Shown: positions 21,809-30,877, counted from the stretch's first letter. The stretch: DNA of 64,000 nt from Microbacterium azadirachtae (GCF_000956545.1 NZ_JYIT01000085.1:124001-188000); one strand, 5' to 3'. Numbers and translations are program-made. The notes: generated by a model from the sequence alone, not told the origin.

Positions 21809-23494
21809 ATGACCGCAGAGCAGCCCACGACGCGCACGCCCTCCGCCATCGACCAGATCGCCGAAGGCTGGGTCGACACCCTCACCGACCTCTCTCCGAT
21901 CCTCGGCACCTACATCGGCCGCAACGAGGTGAACGGCCGTCTCGACGACTTCAGCCCGGCAGGACACGAGCACGCGATCGCCGAGACCCGCCGCGTCCTC
22001 GCCGAGCTCGACGCGCAGGAGCCCGTCGACGAGATCGACCGCGTCACCAAGACCGACCTCTCTGCCGAGCTTCGGCTCTCGATCGAGCAGCACGACGCGC
22101 AATGGCACCTGCGGGATCTGAACGTGATCGCCTCCGCTGCGCAGGACGTGCGCCAGGCGTTCGACCTCATGCCGACGGCCACCGCGGATGACTGGGCCGT
22201 GATCGCGGAGCGTCTCGGTGCAGTCCCGGCCGCTCTGGAGGGATACGCCGCCACGCTGCGCGAAGGGATCGCGCGCGGCGTCGTCCCGGCACGGCGCCAG
22301 GTCGTCGAGGTGGCGACGCAGATCGGACGGTACACCGCCGACGATGGCTTCTTCGCCGCGTTCGTCGCAGAGGCCGCCATGGAGGAGGGACAGCTTCCGG
22401 CGAGCCTGGCTCGCGAGCTCGCGGACCGGTCCGCGGCGGCGCGCGTCGCGTACGACGAGCTGCGCACCTTCCTCAGCGCAGAGCTCGCGCCCGCGGCGGG
22501 CGAGCAGGACGCGGTCGGGCGAGAGCTCTACGCACTCGCCTCGCGTCGGTTCCTCGGGGCGACGATCGACCTCGACGAGACCTACGAGTGGGGACGCGAG
22601 GAGCTCGCCCGCATGGTCGCCGAGCAGACGGCCATCGCCCACGAGATCCTCCCCGGCGCCACGGTCGAGGAGGCGGTCGCCCACCTGGAGGCCGATCCCT
22701 CGCGCAAGCTCGTCGGCACCGATGCGCTGCAGCGCTGGATGCAGGAGACGAGCGACCGCGCGATCGCCGAGCTCGGCGCGACCCACTTCGACATCCCCGA
22801 GAAGATCCGCGAGCTCGAGTGCATGATCGCTCCGACGCAGGAGGGCGGCATCTACTACACCGGCCCCACGGACGACTTCTCCCGTCCGGGTCGCATGTGG
22901 TGGTCGGTGCCCGAGGGCGTGACCGAGTTCGACACCTGGCGCGAGCTCACGACCGTGTACCACGAGGGCGTTCCGGGACATCACCTGCAGATCGCGCAGG
23001 CCACGTACAACCGCGCCGAGCTCAACACCTGGCGCAGGGTGCTCGCCGGCACCTCCGGGCACGCGGAGGGCTGGGCGCTGTACGCCGAGCGCCTGATGGA
23101 GCAGCTCGGCTACCTGGACGACCCGGCCGACCGCCTCGGCATGCTCGACGGTCAGCGGATGCGGGCGCTGCGCGTCGTCCTCGACATCGGCGTGCACCTC
23201 GGAAAGCCGCGTCTCGACGGCGACGGCGTCTGGGATCACGACTACGCGCTCGACATGATGCGCCGCAACGTGAACATGTCCGACGAGTTCCGTCAGTTCG
23301 AGGTGAACCGCTACCTCGGCTGGCCCGGACAGGCGCCGTCCTACAAGGTCGGGCAGCGCATCTGGGAGCAGGTGCGCGACGCCGTGAAGGCGCGCGAGGG
23401 GGCGGCCTTCGACATCAAGGCGTTCCACAAGCGCGCTCTCGACATGGGCGGCGTCGGTCTCGACACGCTGCGGAGCGTGTTCCAGGTCGGCTGA
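21809..23494 (+). CDS. DUF885 domain protein, putative metallo-hydrolase
   Basis: A 561-residue protein of the DUF885 family, largely helical. It carries the conserved YHEGVPGHHLQ segment near residues 383-393, an HExxxHH arrangement that resembles a zinc-peptidase helix, followed about 35 residues later by a GHAEGWALYAERLM helix with a second acidic ligand candidate. No signal peptide is seen, so it should be cytosolic, unlike many lipoprotein homologues. Peptidase activity is suspected for the family but substrate is unknown. It is monocistronic, flanked by terminators on both sides. Confidence 0.8.
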   Translation: MTAEQPTTRTPSAIDQIAEGWVDTLTDLSPILGTYIGRNEVNGRLDDFSPAGHEHAIAETRRVLAELDAQEPVDEIDRVTKTDLSAELRLSIEQHDAQWHLRDLNVIASAAQDVRQAFDLMPTATADDWAVIAERLGAVPAALEGYAATLREGIARGVVPARRQVVEVATQIGRYTADDGFFAAFVAEAAMEEGQLPASLARELADRSAAARVAYDELRTFLSAELAPAAGEQDAVGRELYALASRRFLGATIDLDETYEWGREELARMVAEQTAIAHEILPGATVEEAVAHLEADPSRKLVGTDALQRWMQETSDRAIAELGATHFDIPEKIRELECMIAPTQEGGIYYTGPTDDFSRPGRMWWSVPEGVTEFDTWRELTTVYHEGVPGHHLQIAQATYNRAELNTWRRVLAGTSGHAEGWALYAERLMEQLGYLDDPADRLGMLDGQRMRALRVVLDIGVHLGKPRLDGDGVWDHDYALDMMRRNVNMSDEFRQFEVNRYLGWPGQAPSYKVGQRIWEQVRDAVKAREGAAFDIKAFHKRALDMGGVGLDTLRSVFQVG

Positions 23495-23511
23495 GCACGC
23501 TCGCTCCGGCC

Positions 23512-23545
23512 AGGAGGGGTCGCGGGAATGTCCGCGACCCCTCCT
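23512..23545 (+). terminator. Terminator after the DUF885 gene
   Basis: A perfect 14-bp stem, AGGAGGGGTCGCGG with its complement, and a 6-nt loop, 18 nt after the stop codon. Confidence 0.75.
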
Positions 23546-23551
23546 CAGTTC

Positions 23552-23563
23552 ATTCAAGTGAAT
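23552..23563 (+). promoter_or_regulatory. Small palindrome upstream of the LLM oxidoreductase gene
   Basis: ATTCA-AG-TGAAT lies 16 nt before the ATG at 23580, directly after the preceding terminator. It is AT-rich in a GC-rich setting and may be an operator or part of a promoter. The cognate regulator is unknown. Confidence 0.3.
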
Positions 23564-23579
23564 AGAAAGAGGTTCGGGA

Positions 23580-24614
23580 ATGGACATCGAGTTCGGGCTG
23601 GACACGTTCGGCGACATCACGGTCGATGCAGAGGGCAATGCTCTCAGCGCGGCGCAGACCATCCGCAACATCGTGGAGCAGGCCGCCCTCGCGGATCGCG
23701 TCGGAGTGGACTTCTTCGGCGTGGGGGAGCACCACCGGAAGGACTTCGCGGTCTCCAGCCCCGAGATGGTGCTGGCCGCGATCGCCTCCCGCACCGAGCG
23801 GCTGCGCCTGGGCACGGCTGTCACGGTGCTGAGCTCAGACGATCCGGTGCGCGTCTACGAGCGCTTCGCCACGCTCGACGCGCTCTCGGGCGGCCGCGCA
23901 GAAGTGGTGCTCGGACGCGGATCGTTCACCGAGTCGTTCCCGCTGTTCGGCTTCGACCTGCGTGACTACGACCGCCTCTTCGAGGAGAAGCTCGAGCTGT
24001 TCGTGGAACTCCTCAAGGAGCAGCCGGTGAGCTGGCAGGGGACGGTGCGCCCGCCGCTCGAGAACGCGGACGTCTTCCCGAAGACGGAGAAGGGCATGCG
24101 CACCTGGGTCGGCGTCGGCGGCTCGCCCGAGTCGGTCGTGCGGGTGGCGCGCCACGGCCTCGGCCTGATGCTCGCGATCATCGGCGGTCCGGCGGCGCGC
24201 TTCCGTCCGTTCGTGGATCTGTACCACCGCTCGGTCGACGCATTCGGCAACCCCGCGCTTCCGGTCGCGGTGCATTCGCCCGGTCACATCGCCGACACCG
24301 ACGAGGAGGCGTGGTCCACCGCGTATCCGGGCTTCGAGACGATGCGCAACACGATCGGGGCGGAGCGAGGCTGGGGCACGGGCTACAGCCGCGCGCAGTT
24401 CCAGAACGAGGTGGGCCCCGAGGGTGCCGTCTACGCGGGATCGCCGGAGCGGGTCGCCGCCAAGATCGCGGACACCGTGCGCACCCTGGGTCTGGGCCGT
24501 TTCGACCTCAAGTACGCCACCGGCACCACCTCGCACGAGGCGCTGATGCGCAGCATCGAGCTCTACGGCACCGAGGTCATCCCGCGGGTGCGTCGCCTTC
24601 TCGCCGACGACTGA
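23580..24614 (+). CDS. LLM-class flavin-dependent oxidoreductase
   Basis: A 344-residue luciferase-like TIM barrel expected to use FMNH2 or F420. Typical segments are FGVGEHHRKDF, RLRLGTAVTVLSSDDPVRVYERFATLDALSGGRAE with the LGRGSF loop, and WVGVGGSPESVVRVARHG. The C-terminal AKIADTVRTLGLGRFDLKY is usual for the group. The substrate cannot be read from sequence. An AGAGG ribosome site lies about 8 nt upstream of the ATG. It stands alone between a terminator and the SGNH hydrolase promoter. Confidence 0.87.
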   Translation: MDIEFGLDTFGDITVDAEGNALSAAQTIRNIVEQAALADRVGVDFFGVGEHHRKDFAVSSPEMVLAAIASRTERLRLGTAVTVLSSDDPVRVYERFATLDALSGGRAEVVLGRGSFTESFPLFGFDLRDYDRLFEEKLELFVELLKEQPVSWQGTVRPPLENADVFPKTEKGMRTWVGVGGSPESVVRVARHGLGLMLAIIGGPAARFRPFVDLYHRSVDAFGNPALPVAVHSPGHIADTDEEAWSTAYPGFETMRNTIGAERGWGTGYSRAQFQNEVGPEGAVYAGSPERVAAKIADTVRTLGLGRFDLKYATGTTSHEALMRSIELYGTEVIPRVRRLLADD

Positions 24615-24654
24615 ACGCCCGTGGCGCGCGCCGGCTCCGCGGTCCCGGCCGTCG

Positions 24655-24660
24655 TAGGCT
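24655..24660 (+). promoter_or_regulatory. -10 element TAGGCT before the SGNH hydrolase gene
   Basis: TAGGCT ends 6 nt before the ATG at 24667. The gap is GGGAGG, so either a leaderless start or a misplaced ribosome site is possible. Confidence 0.4.
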
Positions 24661-24666
24661 GGGAGG

Positions 24667-25431
24667 ATGACCGAGGTCCGCTTCGTCGCCATCGGCGACT
24701 CCTTCAGTGAGGGCGTCGGCGACGAGCTGCCCGACGGCACCGTACGCGGGTGGGCCGATCTCGCTGCGCTCGGCTGGGCCGACGCGCTGGGAGAGCCCAT
24801 CTCCTACGCCAACCTGGCGATCCGGGGACGCCTCGCATGGCCCGTCGTCGAGGAGCAGCTCGAGCCGGCGCTCGCGTTGAGCCCCACTCACCTGTCCTTC
24901 AACGCCGGCGGCAACGACATGCTGCGTCCCAGGGCGGACATCGAGCACATCGCCGACGCCTTCACGCGCGTGCTCCGCCGCTGCGATGAGGCGGGTGTCA
25001 CGCTCATCGTGCTGTCCGGCGCGAACCCATCCGCGCAGCTGCCGCTGACGTCGCTGATCCAGCGGCGCGGCGACGAGCTGTCCGCCGCCATGCTGCGGCG
25101 CATCCAGGACAGGCCGGACGTGGTGCAGGCGCTGAACTGGCCGGATCGTGAGCTCAGCAGGCCGGAGTACTGGGCCGAGGACCGCCTGCACATGAACGCG
25201 AACGGTCACCACCGCGTCGCGGCCCGGGTGCTCGACGCCGTCGGCGCGGGGGCGCCCGGGGAGTGGTGGCACGCCCACGACGCGCCCGAGTCCGAGCCGC
25301 TGAGCACGGCGGCGTACTACCGCAGGCACGTCGGTCCCTGGATCAAGCGGCGCGTCACCCGACGCTCCTCCGGGGACGGGCGCCGCCCCAAGTTCGCGGA
25401 CTGGACCGAGGTCCGCCCCTCCGAGGGCTGA
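24667..25431 (+). CDS. SGNH/GDSL hydrolase
   Basis: A 254-residue cytosolic esterase-like protein. Block I is FVAIGDSFSEGVGDE with the catalytic Ser; block II includes the oxyanion Gly in NLAIRGR; block III is NAGGND with the Asn; block V is DRLHMNANGHH with the catalytic Asp and His. The basic C-terminal 40 residues extend past the hydrolase domain. No signal peptide is seen. Substrate is unknown. The gene converges on the LacI-type regulator gene with a 55-nt gap. Confidence 0.87.
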   Translation: MTEVRFVAIGDSFSEGVGDELPDGTVRGWADLAALGWADALGEPISYANLAIRGRLAWPVVEEQLEPALALSPTHLSFNAGGNDMLRPRADIEHIADAFTRVLRRCDEAGVTLIVLSGANPSAQLPLTSLIQRRGDELSAAMLRRIQDRPDVVQALNWPDRELSRPEYWAEDRLHMNANGHHRVAARVLDAVGAGAPGEWWHAHDAPESEPLSTAAYYRRHVGPWIKRRVTRRSSGDGRRPKFADWTEVRPSEG

Positions 25432-25486
25432 GCGGCCGGCCCCGCTTTTCTCCGTGCCCGACGCGGGCGAGGAAGGCCTGGAACTC

Positions 25487-26539
25487 CTACGCCCGCGTCC
25501 GGGCAGTCGGTGCCGGCCCGGTGCTGCTGCGGATCGTGAGGGTGGTCGCGAGCTCGATCCGTCGAGAAGCCGGGCGACCGCCGTCCCCCATGGCCAGGAT
25601 CGTCTGCACGGCGACCTCGCCCATGCCTTCGAGATGCTGGTGGACGGTGGTCAGGGGCGGGGTGGTCCACGCGGACTGGGGCGTGTCGTCGAAGCCCGTG
25701 ACACTCAGATCCTCGGGCACGCGGATACCCATGGCGTGCGCAGTGGCGAGGACCCCCACCGCGATCTCGTCGTCGCCCGCCATGATCGCGGTGGGCGGCT
25801 GCCCCAGCGCGAGAAGCTCGCGTGCATGCTCCGAACCGGACGTCGTATCGAAGCGACCCGTCCTCGTGAGGAGAGGGTCCACCGGAATGCCGGCGGCGTC
25901 GAGCGCGGCTCGGTACCCGTAGAGCCGTTCGCGCGCCGCGTCGGAAGCTGCGGGACCACCGACCCACGCGATGCGCCGATGTCCGAGGGTGAGGAGGTGC
26001 TCCGTGGCGTTGCGCGCGCCTGCCCAGTTGCTTGATCCGATGCTGACCAGGTTGCGGCTGTGGGTGTCCACCGGGTCGACGATGACGAACGGCATGCCCA
26101 CCTCGCTCGCCGCCGCGATCAGGCCGTCCGGCTCGGACAGCGTGAGTCCGACGATCCCCACCACCCCCGCCGCCCGCTGATCGGCGATCCAATTGCGCGC
26201 GACGGCGCGCCTCCGACGCGACGAGCCTTCGGGGGCCAGGCGCGTCAGCAGGTCGAGATGCCCTGCGGTCGCCGCCGCCAGCGCCCCTTGGAGCACACCG
26301 AGGATGTACGGCGATCCGGGGATGTCGAAGACCGCCGCGATCGCGCGGCGTGAAGCGGACGGCGATGGGCTCGTCGTCGGGCGGTAGTCGAGTGCGGCAA
26401 CCGTCGCCAGGACGCGCTCGCGAGTCTCCGGCGAGATCCCGTCGCGGCCGTTGAGCGCTTTCGAGACCGTTGCCTTGGAAACGCCCAAGGCCTCCGCGAC
26501 GTCCGCCAGCGTTGCACGGTGTGGCAGGGAATCAGTCAC
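25487..26539 (-). CDS. LacI family transcriptional regulator
   Basis: A 350-residue sugar-responsive repressor. The N-terminal helix-turn-helix is LADVAEALGVSKATVSKAL, with the hinge region after it (RVLATVAALDYRP). The periplasmic-binding-protein-like effector domain covers about 65-340; GHRRIAWVGGP and PEDLSVTGFDDTP are typical. It is divergent from the GH39 glycosidase gene. Two identical-pattern operators (CGAAA-N3-TTTCG) lie between them, one 15 nt from its own start, so it probably represses both itself and the glycosidase-transporter operon. The inducer is probably a xylo-oligosaccharide or related sugar. Confidence 0.9.
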   Translation of the reverse strand: MTDSLPHRATLADVAEALGVSKATVSKALNGRDGISPETRERVLATVAALDYRPTTSPSPSASRRAIAAVFDIPGSPYILGVLQGALAAATAGHLDLLTRLAPEGSSRRRRAVARNWIADQRAAGVVGIVGLTLSEPDGLIAAASEVGMPFVIVDPVDTHSRNLVSIGSSNWAGARNATEHLLTLGHRRIAWVGGPAASDAARERLYGYRAALDAAGIPVDPLLTRTGRFDTTSGSEHARELLALGQPPTAIMAGDDEIAVGVLATAHAMGIRVPEDLSVTGFDDTPQSAWTTPPLTTVHQHLEGMGEVAVQTILAMGDGGRPASRRIELATTLTIRSSTGPAPTARTRA

Positions 26540-26553
26540 GAGAGCCTCCTCAA

Positions 26554-26568
26554 CGAAAAAGTTTCGTG
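26554..26568 (+). promoter_or_regulatory. LacI-type operator 1
   Basis: ACGAAA-AAG-TTTCGT, a perfect 6-bp-arm palindrome, sits 15 nt upstream of the regulator start codon. It shares the core CGAAA-N3-TTTCG with operator 2. Confidence 0.75.
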
Positions 26569-26653
26569 CATCATATCGCGAGTGTCAGTGGAACAGAGAC
26601 GACACTCTTGACACCATTCGTTGGCAGCCACTACATTTCCAACGAAACGAGAT

Positions 26654-26666
26654 CGAAACAATTTCG
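26654..26666 (+). promoter_or_regulatory. LacI-type operator 2
   Basis: CGAAA-CAA-TTTCG lies 45 nt upstream of the GH39 start codon and 99 bp from operator 1. Additional half sites (AACGAAACGA) flank it at 26641. The region is AT-rich relative to its surroundings and likely holds both promoters. Confidence 0.75.
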
Positions 26667-26710
26667 TTTTCGAGTGGCGGTGTTGCCACTCTCGTCCAAG
26701 GGAGGTCGAA

Positions 26711-28345
26711 ATGTCGGTGGAGGTAATGCCGGCCATGCTGCTCATCGACGACCAAGTCGCCGTCGACCGGACGCTGCGCCATGTCTGGAGTGAGTGCATC
26801 GGCGCGGGACGCGCCAACGAAGCCCTTCGCGCGGATTGGCAGGCACATTTCCGCGAGGCTGTCGCGACGCTCGGCGCGCGGCACGTCCGCTTCCACGGGC
26901 TCTTCCACGACGACATGTTCGTGTACCGGACGTCCGATGGCGGCGGGTTCGGCCCCAGTGTGCCGCGGGAAGTCCCCGTGTACACCTTCGCCTATGTCGA
27001 CAAGGTGTTCGACGCGATCCTGGACACGGGAGCACGGCCGTTCGTCGAACTCGGTTTCATGCCGCGCGAACTGGCGACCCGCACGGAGACCGTGTTCTGG
27101 TGGAACGCCCATTGCAGCCCTCCGAAGGACATGAGCGCCTGGTTGGGCCTGGTGACGGCCACGGTCGAGCATTGGATCGATCGCTACGGCCGTGACGAAG
27201 TACGCACCTGGCCGTTCGAGGTCTGGAATGAGCCGAACCTCGTTCCGCACTTCTGGACCGGCACCAGGACCGAGTACTTCGAGCTCTACGCCGCAACCGC
27301 CACCGCAGTGAAGAGGATCGACGCCGGGATCAGGGTCGGCGGTCCGTCCTCGTCGGTGTTCGTGCCGGACGCCCGCTACGACGGGGAGTACCACGACCAG
27401 TCCGTGGAGTACACGACGGCAGAGGCAACCGATCCGGCCGCCTTGCCGTGGAAGCCCGTGTGGATCCACGAGTTCCTGGCCTATTGCGCCGAACGCGACG
27501 TTCCCATCGACTTCCTGTCGACACACCTCTATCCGACCGATTACGCCTTCGACACCAACGGCGTCGGGCGTGCGATCAGCCGCGACCGCGATGCGACCCG
27601 GAACGACCTCGCCACGATGCGCGCGATCATCGCAGACTCGCCCTACCCGAACGCCGAACTGCACATCACGGAGTGGTCCACCTCGCCCTCGAGCCGCGAC
27701 CACATGCACGACACCGTCTTCGCCGCGACGTACATCGTCCGGGCGTTCCTGCAGTCGCACGATCTGACCGACTCGATCTCCTACTGGACTTTCACCGACG
27801 TCTTCGAAGAAGGCGGGGGTGGCATCGGACCGTTCCACGGCGGCTTCGGGTTCGTGAACGAGAACGGGATCCACAAACCGACCTTCCACGCGATGGCGAT
27901 GCTCAACCGCCTCGGATCCCGCATCGCGCTGCAGACCGACCACGGCATCATCACCCGCACCGCGGAGCGCGCTGTCGCCGCCGTCTTCTTCAACTATCCC
28001 GACTCCATGGGGTCGCGCTCCGTCGGCGGTGCGAACAGCTACGCGCAGACTCTGCATCTGGCACAGGAGGGACCCGCCCGCAGCATCCGGCATCGTATCG
28101 ACGGGCTCGTGCCAGGGGAGACCTACGCAGTCGAGATCCTGGATCAGGATCACGGCAACGTGGCACAGGCTTGGCACGAACGGGGCGAGCCCCTCAACCT
28201 CAGTCGCCGAGACGTCGCCAACCTCGCGGCGATCGCCGACGACCTCGACCGTTCCACGCTCCGCGTCGACGACGACGGAGCGCTGACGATTGACATCACC
28301 CTCGCCCCATGGGCTGTCATGTCCCTCGCCCCGGCAGACGCCTGA
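26711..28345 (+). CDS. Glycoside hydrolase family 39 protein (beta-xylosidase-like)
   Basis: A 544-residue cytosolic retaining glycosidase. The acid/base Glu is in EVWNEPN (about residue 174) and the nucleophile Glu in HITEWST (about 320). The SYWTFTDVFEEGG and PFHGGFGFVN segments are hallmark GH39 barrel elements, and a C-terminal beta-sandwich covers about 430-544. The ATG at 26711 has an ideal GGAGG 6 nt upstream; the longer in-frame extension would cross the operator. No signal peptide: it would act on sugars brought in by the transporter encoded next. Xylosidase activity is the best guess; other beta-linked substrates are possible. Confidence 0.87.
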   Translation: MSVEVMPAMLLIDDQVAVDRTLRHVWSECIGAGRANEALRADWQAHFREAVATLGARHVRFHGLFHDDMFVYRTSDGGGFGPSVPREVPVYTFAYVDKVFDAILDTGARPFVELGFMPRELATRTETVFWWNAHCSPPKDMSAWLGLVTATVEHWIDRYGRDEVRTWPFEVWNEPNLVPHFWTGTRTEYFELYAATATAVKRIDAGIRVGGPSSSVFVPDARYDGEYHDQSVEYTTAEATDPAALPWKPVWIHEFLAYCAERDVPIDFLSTHLYPTDYAFDTNGVGRAISRDRDATRNDLATMRAIIADSPYPNAELHITEWSTSPSSRDHMHDTVFAATYIVRAFLQSHDLTDSISYWTFTDVFEEGGGGIGPFHGGFGFVNENGIHKPTFHAMAMLNRLGSRIALQTDHGIITRTAERAVAAVFFNYPDSMGSRSVGGANSYAQTLHLAQEGPARSIRHRIDGLVPGETYAVEILDQDHGNVAQAWHERGEPLNLSRRDVANLAAIADDLDRSTLRVDDDGALTIDITLAPWAVMSLAPADA

Positions 28346-28387
28346 GCCGGGTCTTCCACGAACGCCCGGTCACGAAAGGACCTCATC

Positions 28388-29713
28388 ATGAGAATCAGCA
28401 CACGCATCATCGCAATCGGGGCATCCGCCCTCGTTGCGACCCTGGGGCTCGCCTCGTGCAGCGGCGGGGGCAGCGGCGGCAACGGCAGCGGCGGCGGCAC
28501 GGCCACCGAGGCCAACAAGCCGGCCAAACTCACCGTCGCCGCATGGATGGATTTCCCTCCGGAGCTCATCCAATCCTTCGAGAAGAAGTACGGCATCAAG
28601 GTCGTCGTGAACAAGTACCCCGATGGCGCGTCCGCGCAGACGGTGGTGCGCAACGGACTCTCCTCGAACGGCTCAGGACTGTCCGATGTCCACCTGATCG
28701 AACTCGACTCGTGGACCGAGACGATGAGCGTGCCCTCGGACTGGGTGACGCTTCCCGCCGTCCCCGACCGCTGGGTCGACTGGAAGGTCACACAGGGCTC
28801 GGTCGACGGCAAGATCAAGGGCTACGGGACTGACATCGGCCCGCTCGGCATCGCGTACAACCAGGACATGCTGTCCGCCGCCGGTGTCGCCACCGACGAG
28901 GCTTCGTTCAGCACCTTCATCGGTGGCGACGACGCGACGTGGCAGTCGTTCCTCGACGCCGGCCGCCAGTACGTCGCCCACTCCGACAACTACTTCATCG
29001 ACTCGCTCTCCAGCGCCTTCCAGGCGGCGATCAACCTGCTGCCCGCCGCGTTCGAGGACCCCAAGTCCGGCAAGCCCTACGACATGGCAGACAACGCGGA
29101 GATCAAGAAGCTCTTCATGATGTTCGCGGACGCCGCGCAGGATCACATCTCGGCCGGCATCCCGATCGGCAACGCCGACTGGGGAGCCGGATTCCAGAAC
29201 AAGAAGTGGGCGACCGTCGTCACCCCCGCCTGGATGTCCGGCATCATCGCGAGCAACGCCGACGGCGTCTCGGGGTGGCGCGTCTCGAGCACGTTCCCAG
29301 AGGGTGGCGGCAACTGGGGCGGATCGTTCTTCGCGGTACCCGCGACCGGGAAGCACACCGCCTGGGCGGTCAAACTCGCCGACTACCTGACTTCCTCGGA
29401 CGCCGCCATCCAGTGGTTCCACAAGAACGGCCAGTTCCCGTCGCAGACCGACGCCATCAAGAGCCCGGATATCGCTGACACCAAGAGCGACTTCTTCGGC
29501 GGTCAGCAGCTCGGCAAGATCTACGGCGATCTGGCGGCCAAAGCCGGTGACTCCGCAGCGGGTGGATTCCGGGGCAAGAACTTCGCCGGCATCCAGAAAC
29601 TGGCGACGAACGGCATCAGCCTCGTCGAATCCGGCGCTGCGACCCCCCAGCAGGCCTGGGACAAAGTCGTGAGCGACTTCAACGCACTCGGCTTCGACAC
29701 GGCGAAGAAGTGA
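28388..29713 (+). CDS. Sugar ABC transporter substrate-binding lipoprotein
   Basis: A 441-residue family 1-type extracellular solute-binding protein. The signal peptide ends at lipobox LASC with Cys24, followed by a Gly/Ser-rich linker. The mature protein has the usual two-lobe features: KLTVAAWMDFPPELI at the start, IGPLGIAYNQDML, and WGAGFQNKKWATVVTPAW. It should capture the oligosaccharide whose hydrolysis is done by the GH39 enzyme encoded 42 nt upstream. A strong hairpin separates it from the permease genes. Substrate class is inferred from context. Confidence 0.9.
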   Translation: MRISTRIIAIGASALVATLGLASCSGGGSGGNGSGGGTATEANKPAKLTVAAWMDFPPELIQSFEKKYGIKVVVNKYPDGASAQTVVRNGLSSNGSGLSDVHLIELDSWTETMSVPSDWVTLPAVPDRWVDWKVTQGSVDGKIKGYGTDIGPLGIAYNQDMLSAAGVATDEASFSTFIGGDDATWQSFLDAGRQYVAHSDNYFIDSLSSAFQAAINLLPAAFEDPKSGKPYDMADNAEIKKLFMMFADAAQDHISAGIPIGNADWGAGFQNKKWATVVTPAWMSGIIASNADGVSGWRVSSTFPEGGGNWGGSFFAVPATGKHTAWAVKLADYLTSSDAAIQWFHKNGQFPSQTDAIKSPDIADTKSDFFGGQQLGKIYGDLAAKAGDSAAGGFRGKNFAGIQKLATNGISLVESGAATPQQAWDKVVSDFNALGFDTAKK

Positions 29714-29719
29714 TGGGAC

Positions 29720-29751
29720 GGGTCCGGTCTCGGCCTTTCGAGACCGGACCC
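29720..29751 (+). terminator. Intercistronic hairpin between binding-protein and permease genes
   Basis: A perfect 13-bp stem (GGGTCCGGTCTCG and complement) with a 6-nt loop starts 7 nt after the binding-protein stop. The position fits partial termination or 3' end protection that keeps binding-protein mRNA more abundant than permease mRNA. Confidence 0.7.
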
Positions 29752-29794
29752 GCAATCTGCGTGAACCAGTCCGCATGCCTGGGAGGTTGGATCG

Positions 29795-30877
29795 ATGGTC
29801 AGTGAATTGCGTGCGCCGCGTCCCGTCAGGCGCTGGGGGTGGGGGCAGCGACTGTCCCGGTGGGACGTCAAGCTGTCGCCCTACCTCTACGTGTCGCCGT
29901 TCTTCATCGCGTTCGCCATCTTCGGCGCGTTTCCGCTGCTGTTCAACATCGTCGTCGCTCTCCACCAGTGGGACCGGCGGGCAGGCATGGGCGCCTTCGT
30001 CGGACTCGACAACTTCGGCTGGGTGCTGCGACAGCCCTTGTTCTGGCAGTCTCTCGAGAACACGGTCTCGATCTTCCTGTGGGGTGGCATCCCGCAGCTC
30101 ATCCTCGCGCTCTTCATCGCGACGATCCTCGACCAGAACCTCCGCGCCCGCACCTTCTGGCGCATGAGCGTGCTCATCCCGTTCGTCGTGATGCCTGTCG
30201 CGACCTCGATGATCTTCGGCCAGGTCTTCGGGCAGTTCGGCATTCTCGTGCCCAACCTGCACACTCTCGGGCTCTTCACCGACAGTACCTCGCCGTTCTT
30301 CCAGAATCGCCTGCTGTCGCATGTGGCCATCGGCTCGATGGTCGTCTTCCGGTGGACGGGTTACAACGCGCTCATCCTCCTCGCCGCGATGCAGGCGGTG
30401 CCTCGCGACCTGTACGAAGCGGCGACCGTGGATGGTGCGGGCCGCATCCGCCAGTTCTTCTCGGTCACGCTTCCGGGCATCCGCCCGACGCTGATCTTCG
30501 TGATCCTCACGATGACGATCGGCGGGCTCGAAGTCTTCGACGAGGCGCGCCTCTTCGACGGCGGCGGCACCGGCGGCGGTCAGGGCGGTGCCGACAACCA
30601 GTGGACCACCGTGGTGCTGTACCTCTACAACCTCGGCTTCGGGGACTGGCAGGACCGACTCGGCCAGGCGGCGGCAGTCGGCTGGATCTTCGCTCTGATC
30701 ATCCTCTTGATCTCCCTGCTCAACTTCGTCCTCACCCGCGCGATCTCGTCCTCGGGCGGACCGCACGCGGAGCGCCCCGCCCGCGGACGACCTCGCCGCA
30801 GCGGTTCTCCTACCGAGACAAGCCCGATGCCACCGCCCGCCGTCGCGGACGACACGAATGAAGGAGCATCACGATGA
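29795..30877 (+). CDS. Sugar ABC transporter permease 1 (MalF-like)
   Basis: A 360-residue inner-membrane permease with six predicted helices. The family EAA loop is seen as DLYEAATVDGAGRIRQFFSVTLPGI, the contact site for the ATPase. The N-terminal 30 residues are basic and cytosolic; the C-terminal 40 residues are Pro/Arg-rich and unusual for the family. It pairs with the second permease, whose ATG overlaps its stop by 4 nt. No ATPase gene is present in the locus, so a shared MsiK-type ATPase is expected. Confidence 0.92.
   Translation: MVSELRAPRPVRRWGWGQRLSRWDVKLSPYLYVSPFFIAFAIFGAFPLLFNIVVALHQWDRRAGMGAFVGLDNFGWVLRQPLFWQSLENTVSIFLWGGIPQLILALFIATILDQNLRARTFWRMSVLIPFVVMPVATSMIFGQVFGQFGILVPNLHTLGLFTDSTSPFFQNRLLSHVAIGSMVVFRWTGYNALILLAAMQAVPRDLYEAATVDGAGRIRQFFSVTLPGIRPTLIFVILTMTIGGLEVFDEARLFDGGGTGGGQGGADNQWTTVVLYLYNLGFGDWQDRLGQAAAVGWIFALIILLISLLNFVLTRAISSSGGPHAERPARGRPRRSGSPTETSPMPPPAVADDTNEGASR

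Noticed and set aside
23580..23965. Alternative + strand frames at the 5' end of the LLM oxidoreductase gene
   Set aside because: These frames have Arg/Gly-rich composition and no motif; the 344-residue frame carries the whole luciferase-like barrel.
26621..26710. N-terminal extension of the GH39 protein to an ATG at 26621
   Set aside because: The extension crosses operator 2, contains a non-homologous Cys/Arg-rich stretch, and lacks a ribosome site; the ATG at 26711 has GGAGG at ideal distance.
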